From NCBI GenBank assembly GCA_949288735.1, contig CASELE010000005.1, positions 1 through 64,000 of the forward strand: a stretch of 64,000 nt of DNA, read 5' to 3'. The stretch is from an uncultured Alistipes sp. (GTDB lineage: Bacteria > Bacteroidota > Bacteroidia > Bacteroidales > Rikenellaceae). This document shows positions 52,626 through 61,171 of this stretch, piece by piece. Each line of letters opens with the position of its first letter. Position 1 is the first letter of the stretch. The notes beneath the pieces are model-generated. The model did no database searches. It had not been told where the DNA came from and was given only the letters and a program-made list of their open reading frames with translations. Made by a program: the position numbers and the translations under genes.

Positions 52626-52940
52626 TTAGAGCAGTTTCTCGAGCTTTGCCACGAGGTCGCCCTTCTTGCAGGCACCCACCTGCTTGTCGACTACCTCTCC
52701 GTTCTTGAGGAAGATGACGGTCGGGATGTTGCGCACGCCGAACTTTGCGGCGATCTCGTCGGCACCCTCGACGTCGCACTTGCCGATCACGGCCTTGCCT
52801 TCGTACTCCGCGGCCATCTCTTCGATAATGGGGGTCAGCATGCGGCAGGGCCCGCACCACTCGGCCCAGAAATCGATAACGACAGGCTGATCCGTCGCAA
52901 TGATCTCGTTGTAGTTCTCATTCGTGATTGCTAAAGCCAT
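52626..52940 (-). CDS. trxA: Thioredoxin
   Basis: 104 residues with the active site WCGPC (Cys29, Cys32), the buried Asp in IDFWAEW and the cis-Pro in VRNIPTVIFLKNG. It reduces disulfides in ribonucleotide reductase, peroxiredoxins and others. It lies between dnaE and htpG on the minus strand, each with its own control signals, and is closest to the dnaE stop (31 bases). Confidence 0.95.
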   Translation of the reverse strand: MALAITNENYNEIIATDQPVVIDFWAEWCGPCRMLTPIIEEMAAEYEGKAVIGKCDVEGADEIAAKFGVRNIPTVIFLKNGEVVDKQVGACKKGDLVAKLEKLL

Positions 52941-52971
52941 AACAGTAAAGATTTAAGGTGAGTAATTGGTT

Positions 52972-55900
52972 TTACATGATTTTATACTTTATCTCGTTTC
53001 CGTCGAGCCACTCGATGAGAGGTGAACTCAGGCTCACCTTGTATTTCTTCGAGTACAGATTCAGCCCGACCTGCGTTATCGGGTCATACAGACTCAGATG
53101 CAGTACGGTCGGTCCGGACGACTCCTTGACCTTTTCGGTCAGCTCGCCGATCAGCTGGTCCGTGATGCGGTCGATGGTGAGTTGGATGTGCATCTCGCGG
53201 ATCATCGTGTCGCGAAGCTCTTGCAGCTGTACCATCGACACGATTTTCAGTTCGAGCTCCTTCTCGTTGTAGGGCCGGGGCTGTATGCGGGCGCGGATGA
53301 AGAGAAAATAGTCCGTGTAGAGGTATTTGCGGAAGTTTTCGTAATCCTTTCCGAAGAGGGTGAACTCGTGTGTGCCGTTGTAGTCCTCGAGCGTGAACCG
53401 CCCCCAGGGTTTTCCCGTCTTGGTCGTCAGGTTCTGCACCGCGGTGACCATGCCTGCAACTGCCACCTCCTGTCCGCGAAGTTCGTCCAGGTGTTCGAGT
53501 TGCCCGAGTTCGGTCTTGCACATGTGGTCGATGATCGTCTTGTAGTCGTCGAGCGGGTGGGCCGAGAGGTAGAGTCCCACCGTCTCGCGCTCCTTGGTCA
53601 GAGTCTCGAGCGGATTCCAGTCGGGGCAGACGGGCACGGCGGGGCGCTGGATGTCGACCTCGCCGTTGCCGCCGAAGAGGCTTTGCTGCGCGCTGTTCTT
53701 CTCGCTCTGGTAGCGCTGTCCGTAGCGGATGAGCTGCTCGATATAGGTGGCTCCGTTCGGATCGCGCGTGTCGGTCCCGAAGAATTTGCTGCGGTGGAAC
53801 CCCGCTATCGAGTCGAATGCCCCGGCATAGGCCAGATTCTCCAGGCATTTGCGGTTTACGAGCGAGTAGTTCAAGCGTTCCATGAGGTCGTACGCATCCT
53901 TGAAGCGGCCGTTGCGCTCGCGTTCGGCGATGATGCTTTCGACGGCTGCTTCGCCGACCCCCTTGACTGCGGCGAGCCCGAATCGGACATCGCCTTCGCG
54001 GTTGGCAGAAAAGGTCTGTTGCGATTCGTTTATGTCAGGACCGAGCACGCTGATACCCATTCGTTTACATTCGTTCATGTAAATCGTCAACTGATCCACG
54101 TTCGCAAGGTTGCGGCTCAGCACGGCTGCCATGTATTCCGACGGATAGTTCGCCTTGAGATAGGCCGTCTGGAAGGCGACCCACGAATAGCAGGTGGCGT
54201 GCGACTTGTTGAAGGCGTAGGAGGCGAACTTCTCCCAGTCACTCCATATTTTTTCAAGCACCTTCGGGTCGTATCCGTTCTGCTGTCCGCCGTGGATGAA
54301 TTTGGGCTTTAGGGCGTCGAGCTTGTCCTTGAGCTTCTTGCCCATCGCCTTGCGCAGCGTGTCCGACTCGCCGCGCGTGAAGCCTGCAAGCAGGCGTGAG
54401 AGGAGCATCACCTGCTCCTGATAGACCGTCACGCCGTAGGTGTCCTTCAGGTACTTCTCCATCACCGGAATGTCGTACACAATCGGACTCCGGCCGTGCT
54501 TTCGGGCGATGAAGTCGGGGATATAGTCCATCGGCCCCGGTCGGTAGAGGGCGTTCATGGCGATCAGGTCCTCGAAGGTGGTGGGCTGCAGTTCGCGCAG
54601 GTATTTCTGCATGCCGGCAGACTCGAACTGGAAGGTGCCGACCGTGCGTCCCTCGCTGTAGAGCCGGTAGGTGGCCGGGTCATCGATGATGGAGAAGTCG
54701 TCGATGTCGATCTTGCGGCCCGTTGTCCGGCGAATGTTCTCCACCGCGTCCTTGATGATCGACAGGGTCTTAAGACCGAGGAAGTCCATCTTGATGAGCC
54801 CCGTCTCCTCGATGACAGAACCTTCGTACTGTGTGACGAGTATCTTTTCGCCCGTCTCTTTGTCATCGGCCGTCGACACGGGGACCCAGTCGGTGATGTC
54901 GTCGCGGCAGATGATTGTGCCGCAGGCGTGTACGCCCGTGTTACGTACGTTGCCCTCGAGCATCTTCGCATAGCGGATTGTATCGCGCAGTATGGGGTTG
55001 TCCGACTCTTCGGCCTCCTTCAGCTCGGGCACGTAGTCGATGGCATTCTGCAGCGTGGGCTTTTTGTCCGGTATGCGGTCCGGAACGAGCTTGCAGAGCC
55101 GGTCCGATTCGGAGAGCGGCAGCCGCTGTACGCGTGCCACGTCCTTGATGGCCAGCTTCGCGGCCATCGTGCCGTAGGTGATGATATGGGCCACCTTCTC
55201 CCTGCCGTATTTCTGCGTCACCCAGTTCAGAACACGTCCGCGCCCGTCGTCGTCGAAGTCGACGTCGATATCGGGCAGCGAAATGCGGTCCGGATTGAGG
55301 AATCGCTCGAACAGAAGATCATAGGCGATGGGGTCGATTTGCGTGATTCCCAGGCAGTATGCTACGGCCGATCCGGCGGCCGATCCACGGCCGGGGCCCA
55401 CCGATACGTCGAGCTCTTCACGGGCTGCGCGGATGAAGTCCTGCACGATGAGAAAGTAACCCGGGAAGCCCATCGTCTTCATTATGTGAAGCTCGAACCG
55501 GAGACGTTCTACTACCTCGTCTCCAAGTTGTTCTCCATAGCGCTTGCGTGCTCCTTCCATCGTGAGCTTGGCAAGATAGTCGGCCTCCAGCTTGATGCGG
55601 TAGAGCTTGTCGTATCCGCCGAGCTTCTCTATTTTCTTGCGACCCTCCTCTTCGGTGAGGACCACGTTGCCGTGTTCGTCGCGCGTGAACTCGTCATACA
55701 GCTCCTGCTCGCTCAGACGGGCGCGGTACTCCTCTTCGGTCCCGAAGTCGGCGGGAATGCCGAAGGTGGGCATGATGGGGGCGTGATCGATGGAGTAGTG
55801 CTCTACGCTGTTGCAGATATCGACGGTCGTGGCCATGGCCTCCGGGTCCGTCTCTCCGAAGACGGCGGCCATTTCGGCCGTAGTCTTCAGCCACTCCTGC

Positions 55901-56919
55901 TTGGAGTAGAGCATCCGCTTCGGGTCGTCGAGATCCTTGCCCGTCGAAAGGCATATGAGGCGGTCGTGCGCCTCGGCGTTGTCTTCGTCCACGAAGTGCA
56001 CGTCGTTCGTGCAGACGGTGCGTATTCCGTGCTTGGCCGCCAGTTCACGCAGATGGCGGTTTACCTCCAGCTGCATGGGGTAGGCTTCGTGATTGGCCCG
56101 TTCGACGGTCGCACGGTGCAGCTGGAGCTCCAAATAGTAGTCGTCGCCGAAGAGGTTCTTGTGCCAGAGTATGGCCTCCTCGGCCCGGGCCAGGTCGCCG
56201 GCCGTGATGGCGCGCGGCACCTCTCCGGCCAGACAAGCCGAGCAGCAGATGAGCCCTTCGTGGTACCGCTCCAGCTCGCTGCGGTCGGTGCGCGGACGCA
56301 TGTAGAATCCGTCGGTCCACGCCCTCGATACGATCTTGACCAGATTGTGGTAACCCTTGAGGTTCTTGGCCAGCAGGATGAGATGGTATCCGCTCTGGTC
56401 GGGCTTCCCCTCCTTGTCCTGCATCCGCCGCCGTGCCACGTAGACTTCGCACCCGATGATGGGCTTGAAGTCGGGTTTTGCCATGAGTCCGGCAATCAGT
56501 TCGCTGGCACGTTCGGGATCGAACCCGAATTCGCGCTCCATTTCGGCCACTTCGTCTGCCCGGCTGCGTGCCGCGGCATGGCGTTCGGCCGCCTCGGGCG
56601 AAGCGTTCTTCTGCTTCCCGAGAGCCTCGGCCTCGGCGCGCAGACGGGCCAGGTATCCCCGGGGATCCGCTTCGCCCGCAAGCAGTTCGTCGAGTGCCGT
56701 GCGCAGGTGCTCGAGCCGTTTGATCCGGGCATGCTTCTTGTCGTTCTGCTTCTTGACATAATTGTAGAACTCCTTGATGCCGAACATGTTTCCGTGATCC
56801 GTCACGGCGATGCCCGGCTGTCCGTCGGCCATGGCCTTGTCGACGAGACGCTGCACGCTGGCCTGGCCGTCGAGGATGGAGTACTGTGTATGTACGTGAA
56901 GATGTACGAACTGCGACAT
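52972..56919 (-). CDS. dnaE: DNA polymerase III alpha subunit, 1315 aa
   Basis: An N-terminal PHP domain (FVHLHVHTQYSILDGQASVQ, VTDHGNMFGIKEF) is followed by the C-family polymerase core with PGRGSAAGSAVAYCLGI and the catalytic SLPDIDVDFDD, then the tandem helix-hairpin-helix, OB-fold (EVAVAGMVTAVQNLTTK) and C-terminal tail (KYKVSLSSPLIEWLDGNEIK). It copies DNA in the replisome. The start is set at 56919 because a -7 box (TACCTTTG) ends one base before the ATG at 56949, so that codon cannot be in the mRNA. A charged helical insertion lies in the PHP domain at residues 58-150. Confidence 0.95.
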   Translation of the reverse strand: MSQFVHLHVHTQYSILDGQASVQRLVDKAMADGQPGIAVTDHGNMFGIKEFYNYVKKQNDKKHARIKRLEHLRTALDELLAGEADPRGYLARLRAEAEALGKQKNASPEAAERHAAARSRADEVAEMEREFGFDPERASELIAGLMAKPDFKPIIGCEVYVARRRMQDKEGKPDQSGYHLILLAKNLKGYHNLVKIVSRAWTDGFYMRPRTDRSELERYHEGLICCSACLAGEVPRAITAGDLARAEEAILWHKNLFGDDYYLELQLHRATVERANHEAYPMQLEVNRHLRELAAKHGIRTVCTNDVHFVDEDNAEAHDRLICLSTGKDLDDPKRMLYSKQEWLKTTAEMAAVFGETDPEAMATTVDICNSVEHYSIDHAPIMPTFGIPADFGTEEEYRARLSEQELYDEFTRDEHGNVVLTEEEGRKKIEKLGGYDKLYRIKLEADYLAKLTMEGARKRYGEQLGDEVVERLRFELHIMKTMGFPGYFLIVQDFIRAAREELDVSVGPGRGSAAGSAVAYCLGITQIDPIAYDLLFERFLNPDRISLPDIDVDFDDDGRGRVLNWVTQKYGREKVAHIITYGTMAAKLAIKDVARVQRLPLSESDRLCKLVPDRIPDKKPTLQNAIDYVPELKEAEESDNPILRDTIRYAKMLEGNVRNTGVHACGTIICRDDITDWVPVSTADDKETGEKILVTQYEGSVIEETGLIKMDFLGLKTLSIIKDAVENIRRTTGRKIDIDDFSIIDDPATYRLYSEGRTVGTFQFESAGMQKYLRELQPTTFEDLIAMNALYRPGPMDYIPDFIARKHGRSPIVYDIPVMEKYLKDTYGVTVYQEQVMLLSRLLAGFTRGESDTLRKAMGKKLKDKLDALKPKFIHGGQQNGYDPKVLEKIWSDWEKFASYAFNKSHATCYSWVAFQTAYLKANYPSEYMAAVLSRNLANVDQLTIYMNECKRMGISVLGPDINESQQTFSANREGDVRFGLAAVKGVGEAAVESIIAERERNGRFKDAYDLMERLNYSLVNRKCLENLAYAGAFDSIAGFHRSKFFGTDTRDPNGATYIEQLIRYGQRYQSEKNSAQQSLFGGNGEVDIQRPAVPVCPDWNPLETLTKERETVGLYLSAHPLDDYKTIIDHMCKTELGQLEHLDELRGQEVAVAGMVTAVQNLTTKTGKPWGRFTLEDYNGTHEFTLFGKDYENFRKYLYTDYFLFIRARIQPRPYNEKELELKIVSMVQLQELRDTMIREMHIQLTIDRITDQLIGELTEKVKESSGPTVLHLSLYDPITQVGLNLYSKKYKVSLSSPLIEWLDGNEIKYKIM

Positions 56920-56950
56920 GAAGGGACGGAAACTCGTTAGTAAATCCATA

Positions 56951-56958
56951 CAAAGGTA
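56951..56958 (-). promoter_or_regulatory. -7 box of dnaE
   Basis: TACCTTTG on the minus strand, ending one base before the upstream ATG (56949) and 31 bases before the true start at 56919. It decides the start. Confidence 0.55.
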
Positions 56959-57015
56959 GCAATAAATCCCGAAAAAAAAGAGGGGGACATGTTTGCTTTT
57001 TTCGGGCGCAATGGC

Positions 57016-57023
57016 TAACTTTA
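57016..57023 (+). promoter_or_regulatory. -7 box of the DUF2007 gene
   Basis: TAACTTTA (TAnnTTTR variant) lies 29 bases before the ATG at 57053. Confidence 0.4.
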
Positions 57024-57052
57024 TACAGCCGATAACCTAAAACCGCAATACC

Positions 57053-57259
57053 ATGAAAGACGAAACGCTGGTTGTACTGGAAGAGTACAATACTCTTGCC
57101 GAAGCACAGATCGCCAAGTCGATTCTCGGCAGCGCGGGAATCGAATCCATGATCCGCAACGAATGCATGTCCATGAATTTCCCGGTCGCCACGCCGGCTC
57201 AGCTCGTCGTGAGCGAATCGGATGTGGAGCGGGCCCGGGCCCTGCTGCGTCACAGCTGA
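57053..57259 (+). CDS. DUF2007 domain protein, 68 aa
   Basis: A small alpha/beta protein with LVVLEEYNTLAEAQIAKSIL and GIESMIRNECMSMNFPVA, which fits DUF2007 (putative signal transducing protein). Such proteins are single ferredoxin-like domains of unknown role; C-terminal ESDVERARALLRHS is typical. It has its own promoter box and a terminator overlapping the end of the convergent aroE gene. Confidence 0.75.
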   Translation: MKDETLVVLEEYNTLAEAQIAKSILGSAGIESMIRNECMSMNFPVATPAQLVVSESDVERARALLRHS

Positions 57260-57281
57260 TTCCGGGAGTGAGCCCCTCTCG

Positions 57282-57321
57282 TGCCGGAGCGCGCGTCAGA
57301 CCGTGCGCTCCGGCATTTTTT
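57282..57321 (+). terminator. Terminator between the DUF2007 gene and aroE
   Basis: TGCCGGAGCGC (57282-57292) pairs with GCGCTCCGGCA (57305-57315), then TTTTTT on the plus strand. The stop codon of aroE (57296-57298) lies inside the loop. Confidence 0.75.
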
Positions 57322-58072
57322 CGTCCGTCTGCGCTCTGCCGGAGTTCCATGTCGTCCACGAGGCTTCGGCCTGCGTGCGGAACATGACGGCGCCGTTCAG
57401 TATGCGGGCGCCCCTTTCGCGTCCGAGCGCGAGGAAGCGGGTGAGCGGCGGGTTGTAGACGAGATCGAGCAGCCGGTGCCGCGGCCCGATAAGGTCATAG
57501 CGGAGCCCGGGAGCCTCCTCCGTGCGGGGCCACATGCCGAGCGGGGTAGCCTGTACGATAAGCGGTGTGCCGGCCACCTCTTCGGGCCGGAGCGTACCGT
57601 AGGTGCAGTCGCCGCGCGCGGGGTCGCGCGAAACGATGCGTGCGGCGATGCCCCGTTCGGCCAGTACGTGGATTACGGCGCGGGCCGCGCCGCCGCTTCC
57701 GAGTACGAGGGCCCTTTCGGGCCGCTCTTCTCCGAGCAGACTGTCGAACGATGCCCGCAGTCCGGCCGCATCGGTGTTGTAGCCCGTGAGGCGCGAGCCG
57801 TCGCGCCTCACGCAGTTTACGGCACCGATGCGTGCGGCTTCGGGGGAGAGCCGGTCGAGCAGCGGGATGATCGCCCTCTTGTAGGGGATGGTCACGTTGA
57901 AGCCGCACAGTTCGGGCAGCTCCTCGAGCAACTTGGGCAGTTCATCGATGGAGCCGAGTTCGAAGGCGTCGTAGCGGGCGTCGGCAATCCCTTCGCGGGC
58001 GAACTTCTCCGCGAAGTATCGGGCCGACGCCGAGTGGGCCAGCGGCCGTCCGATCACACCGTACCGTCTCAT
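57296..58072 (-). CDS. aroE: Shikimate dehydrogenase
   Basis: 258 residues. YGVIGRPLAHSASARYFAEK (shikimate site), GFNVTIPYKRAIIPLLD (the Lys and Asp pair), GYNTDAAGLRASFDSLL and the nucleotide loop ALVLGSGGAARAVIHVLAER. It reduces 3-dehydroshikimate to shikimate in aromatic amino acid synthesis, using NADPH. It overlaps the DUF368 gene by 4 bases (ATGA). C-terminal QTDEKMPERTV is an extra tail. Confidence 0.9.
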   Translation of the reverse strand: MRRYGVIGRPLAHSASARYFAEKFAREGIADARYDAFELGSIDELPKLLEELPELCGFNVTIPYKRAIIPLLDRLSPEAARIGAVNCVRRDGSRLTGYNTDAAGLRASFDSLLGEERPERALVLGSGGAARAVIHVLAERGIAARIVSRDPARGDCTYGTLRPEEVAGTPLIVQATPLGMWPRTEEAPGLRYDLIGPRHRLLDLVYNPPLTRFLALGRERGARILNGAVMFRTQAEASWTTWNSGRAQTDEKMPERTV

Positions 58073-59007
58073 CCCCGCCGCTTGACGACGTAGGCGGCCA
58101 GAGCCTCGATGGCAAAGATGAGCGCAAAGCCGACAGCCACGAAGAGCACGGCGCCCCAGACGTGGGCGTCACTGCCCGTGATACGTTCGAATGCATCGGG
58201 CAGGATGTTGCGTTCGACGATCGGATGGACCTCGCCGTGGCTGTCCACATAGGTCTCGACGGCGGTTTTCCAGGGCCATACCTTGTTGAGCGAGCCGATC
58301 ATGAAGCCCATCAGAAGGGCGATGGTGCAGTCGTGCCAATGCTTGAGCATCCACGACAGTACGTGCGAGAAGGCTATGATGCCAGACACGGCTCCCAGGG
58401 CGAAGAGCAGCAGGATGGGGATGTTCAGATCGGCGACAGCCTGCATGATGTAGTGGTATTTGCCCATCAGCAGCAGGATGAAGGCCCCCGAGATGCCGGG
58501 CAGAATCATGGCACAGATGGCGATGGCCCCCGAGAGGATGATGAACCACCAGTCGTCGGGCGTCTGCGTGGGCGATACCACCGTGATCCACCAGGCCACG
58601 GCGATGCCGACGACGAGCGAGACCAGCCGTTTCCAGTCCCATTGTGCCACTTCGCGCGCCACGAGCAGTGCCGAAGCGACTATCAGTCCGAAGAAGAAGG
58701 ACCATATTTCGATGGGATGGTTCGTAAGCAGATAGGTCATCAGCCGTGCGAGCGAGAAGATGGAGATGCCGATGCCGAGCAGTACCGAGCAGAGAAAAGC
58801 TCCGTTTACATGGCGCCACAACGCGGCGAAGCGGCCCCGGAAGAGCAGCCGGAGCGCTTCGAGGTTGAAACGGCGGATCGAATCGAGCAGTTCCTCGTAG
58901 ATGCCCGATATGAAGGCGATGGTGCCGCCCGAGACGCCCGGTACGACGTCTGCCATGCCCATGGCGCACCCCTTGAGGGTGAGCAACGGATAGCGCGAAA
59001 GTTTCAT
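58069..59007 (-). CDS. DUF368 membrane protein, 312 aa
   Basis: Nine or more helices with ADVVPGVSGGTIAFISGIYE and MILPGISGAFILLLMGKYHY, the two glycine-proline repeats of the DUF368 family; related families have been proposed to flip undecaprenyl phosphate in the inner membrane. The paired repeats suggest an inverted-topology transporter. It begins at 59007 with a -7 box 24 bases upstream and shares its stop region with aroE. A polyprenyl-phosphate role is inferred from the relatives. Confidence 0.85.
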   Translation of the reverse strand: MKLSRYPLLTLKGCAMGMADVVPGVSGGTIAFISGIYEELLDSIRRFNLEALRLLFRGRFAALWRHVNGAFLCSVLLGIGISIFSLARLMTYLLTNHPIEIWSFFFGLIVASALLVAREVAQWDWKRLVSLVVGIAVAWWITVVSPTQTPDDWWFIILSGAIAICAMILPGISGAFILLLMGKYHYIMQAVADLNIPILLLFALGAVSGIIAFSHVLSWMLKHWHDCTIALLMGFMIGSLNKVWPWKTAVETYVDSHGEVHPIVERNILPDAFERITGSDAHVWGAVLFVAVGFALIFAIEALAAYVVKRRG

Positions 59008-59030
59008 GTACGGAAACGAATTGGTCCGTG

Positions 59031-59038
59031 CAAAGATA
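59031..59038 (-). promoter_or_regulatory. -7 box of the DUF368 gene
   Basis: TATCTTTG on the minus strand, 23 bases before the ATG at 59007. Confidence 0.55.
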
Positions 59039-59139
59039 ATGCAAAGGTGTCACATCGGCAAGTTGTCCGCCTCTCCGGCCGGTATCGGGGGGGGGGAGAC
59101 TCCGTTCCGTGACATCGCGCGCCCGGACAGGGCGGGGGA

Positions 59140-59502
59140 TCAGAGTGCGGCGAACTCTTCGTCGAGCTGCTGTTCGGCTTCGATCAGCTCCTGCCGTTCG
59201 AAAAATTCGGGTTTGCTGCGTCTGATGAAGTCGATGACTTCGTGGAATCCGTTGCCGAACTTGGCGAAGTCCTCCTTGTAAAGGAATATCTTGTGCCGAT
59301 CGTAGGCGATGCTTCCGTCCGGATGGGTGATCTTACGGCTCTCCGTGATGGTCAGGAAGTAGTCGCCGGCACGCGTCGATCGTACGTCGAAGAAATAGGT
59401 TCGTCGTCCGGCCTTTACGGCCTTGGACAGGATTTGTTCTCCGAGCTCTTCGCCTCCCTTCTCCGATGCCGGATTCATGGGTGATGCCATGCAGTGGTTC
59501 AA
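59140..59502 (-). CDS. DUF3276 (PUR-alpha-like) nucleic-acid-binding protein, 120 aa
   Basis: The core KAVKAGRRTYFFDVRSTRAG with DYFLTITESRK and RHKIFLYKEDFAKFGNGFHE fits the PUR repeat of DUF3276, related to the Borrelia DNA/RNA-binding protein BpuR. It probably binds nucleic acid as a dimer. Starts at 59502, 59490 or 59478 are all in frame; the first lies about 17 bases after the predicted transcription start from a TATATTCG box (59526-59533) and is listed. The C-terminus is acidic (EAEQQLDEEFAAL). Confidence 0.8.
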   Translation of the reverse strand: MNHCMASPMNPASEKGGEELGEQILSKAVKAGRRTYFFDVRSTRAGDYFLTITESRKITHPDGSIAYDRHKIFLYKEDFAKFGNGFHEVIDFIRRSKPEFFERQELIEAEQQLDEEFAAL

Positions 59503-59566
59503 ATGTTAGTGGTCCGTTGGTATGACGAATATACGGACAATCCGGCAATCGAGCAAATTTCAGCGG

Positions 59567-61159
59567 TTATTTTTCGTATCCGATGAGTTTCTTACCCTCT
59601 GTATTCCAGGCTTCGAGCAGCTTTATAGAGCGCTTGTATACCATTGTATCTGTGTTGTTTGCGATACGAATAGCCCCCTCCGTTCCATAGAGCAGCCGGG
59701 CCAGTTCGATTGCGACGAGCCGACGCAGCCGGGGCGCCGACCGCGACTCCTCGGCCACGGAGCGGGGCAGACCGCGCGTGGCGCCGAATGCAGCGAGGTC
59801 GTCGAGCATCGTTCCGTCGACGGCAAACTTCGCGGCGAAGCACCCGGCGTCGGGGTAGAGCCGCAGGAGCTCCCCGCGCTGCCGGTCGACGATGCCGAGC
59901 AGGAAGGCCTCGAGGGCGCCGTTGCGCACGAGCCGCGACAGCCAGGGTGTCGTGGCGGCCGTGTCGGGCGCCGTGAGCAGGTCGGGCAGGATACCGCCGC
60001 CGCCGAATACAGGACGCCCCGTGCGGAGTGTCCGAAAACGCGGAGCTCCGGTCGTTAGGCTGTCGGGCGGGAGCGTGTTGCGGCGCATGAAATCGTGCAG
60101 GTATCTTTCGCGTTCCCCTTCGGTATAGGGGCGCTGGATTATGCGTCCCGAAGGGGTGTGATAGCGGGCTATCGTGAGCCGCAGCGCCGAACCATCGGAT
60201 AGTGTGAATTGTCTTTGTACAAGACCTTTGCCAAAACTCGGACGGCCGATGATTACGCCGCGGTCCCAATCCTGCAACGCTCCGGCGACTATTTCGCTGG
60301 CCGAAGCCGACCCTTCGTCGATCAGTACGGCGAGCGGTCCGTCGGTGAGCGTTCCGCCCTTTTTCGCTTCGTAAATCGTTTCGGGTATGGCACGTCCCTC
60401 GACCGAGAGGAGCCGGTTGCCGCGCGAAAGGAAGAACTCTGCCAGGGCGAGGGCTTCTCCGAGCAGTCCGCCGCCGTTGCCGCGCAGGTCGAGGATGAGG
60501 GCCCGCGGTGAACCCAGCCGTTCATAGGCAGCGTGAAACTCCTCCGTCGTGGTGCGGCCGAATCGGCCGACATGTATGTATCCGATTCCCGGCGCTGCTT
60601 CGTAGGCAGCATCGACGGTGCGGAGCGGAATCCGGTCGCGTATAACAGTGAAGCATACCGGTTTATCCGCTCCGTGGCGTAGCGTTTCGATACGGACCCG
60701 GGTGCCGCGCCGGCCGCGCAGCAGAGACGGGATGTCCGTCGGTACAGCCCCCGCGACACGGCAGGAGTCGATCGTTACGATGCGGTCGCTGGCCCTTATC
60801 CCCGCCTGTTCGGCCGGCCCGCCCGGCAAGGGCCGGATTACGACGGGTGTGTCGGCGATCACTCCGAATTCGATGCCGATGCCGTCGAACGAGCCTTCGA
60901 TACGCTCCCTTGCGCTGCGCATCTCCTCGGCCGTAAGATAGGCCGAGTGGGGGTCGAGTTCGGAAAGAATGGCCCGCACGGCCGTCTCGGCGAGAGATCC
61001 GGGGTCGGGCGTATCGACATAATAGGCGTTCAGATAGCGGAATACACGGTCGAATTTCTGCTGCGCGGTCACGGCGTCCCGTGCATTGCGGGGAGTCTGG
61101 GCCGTACAGCAGAGTGCGACGGACATCGCGACGGCGAGAAGCGGCAGGTGCGGACGCAT
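59567..61159 (-). CDS. S41-family C-terminal processing protease, 530 aa
   Basis: A signal peptide (MRPHLPLLAVAMSVALCCTA), an N-terminal helical region with KFDRVFRYLNAYYVDTPDPG, a PDZ domain (VIRPLPGGPAEQAGIRASDR) and the peptidase S41 domain with the catalytic Ser in DEGSASASEIVAGALQD and Lys in PSFGKGLVQRQFT. It acts in the periplasm, trimming or degrading proteins by their C-termini (CtpA/Tsp). It starts 12 bases after the hisS stop, so it shares that operon. The last 130 residues are a variable C-terminal domain. Confidence 0.85.
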   Translation of the reverse strand: MRPHLPLLAVAMSVALCCTAQTPRNARDAVTAQQKFDRVFRYLNAYYVDTPDPGSLAETAVRAILSELDPHSAYLTAEEMRSARERIEGSFDGIGIEFGVIADTPVVIRPLPGGPAEQAGIRASDRIVTIDSCRVAGAVPTDIPSLLRGRRGTRVRIETLRHGADKPVCFTVIRDRIPLRTVDAAYEAAPGIGYIHVGRFGRTTTEEFHAAYERLGSPRALILDLRGNGGGLLGEALALAEFFLSRGNRLLSVEGRAIPETIYEAKKGGTLTDGPLAVLIDEGSASASEIVAGALQDWDRGVIIGRPSFGKGLVQRQFTLSDGSALRLTIARYHTPSGRIIQRPYTEGERERYLHDFMRRNTLPPDSLTTGAPRFRTLRTGRPVFGGGGILPDLLTAPDTAATTPWLSRLVRNGALEAFLLGIVDRQRGELLRLYPDAGCFAAKFAVDGTMLDDLAAFGATRGLPRSVAEESRSAPRLRRLVAIELARLLYGTEGAIRIANNTDTMVYKRSIKLLEAWNTEGKKLIGYEK

Positions 61160-61171
61160 GTCCGGAACGCG

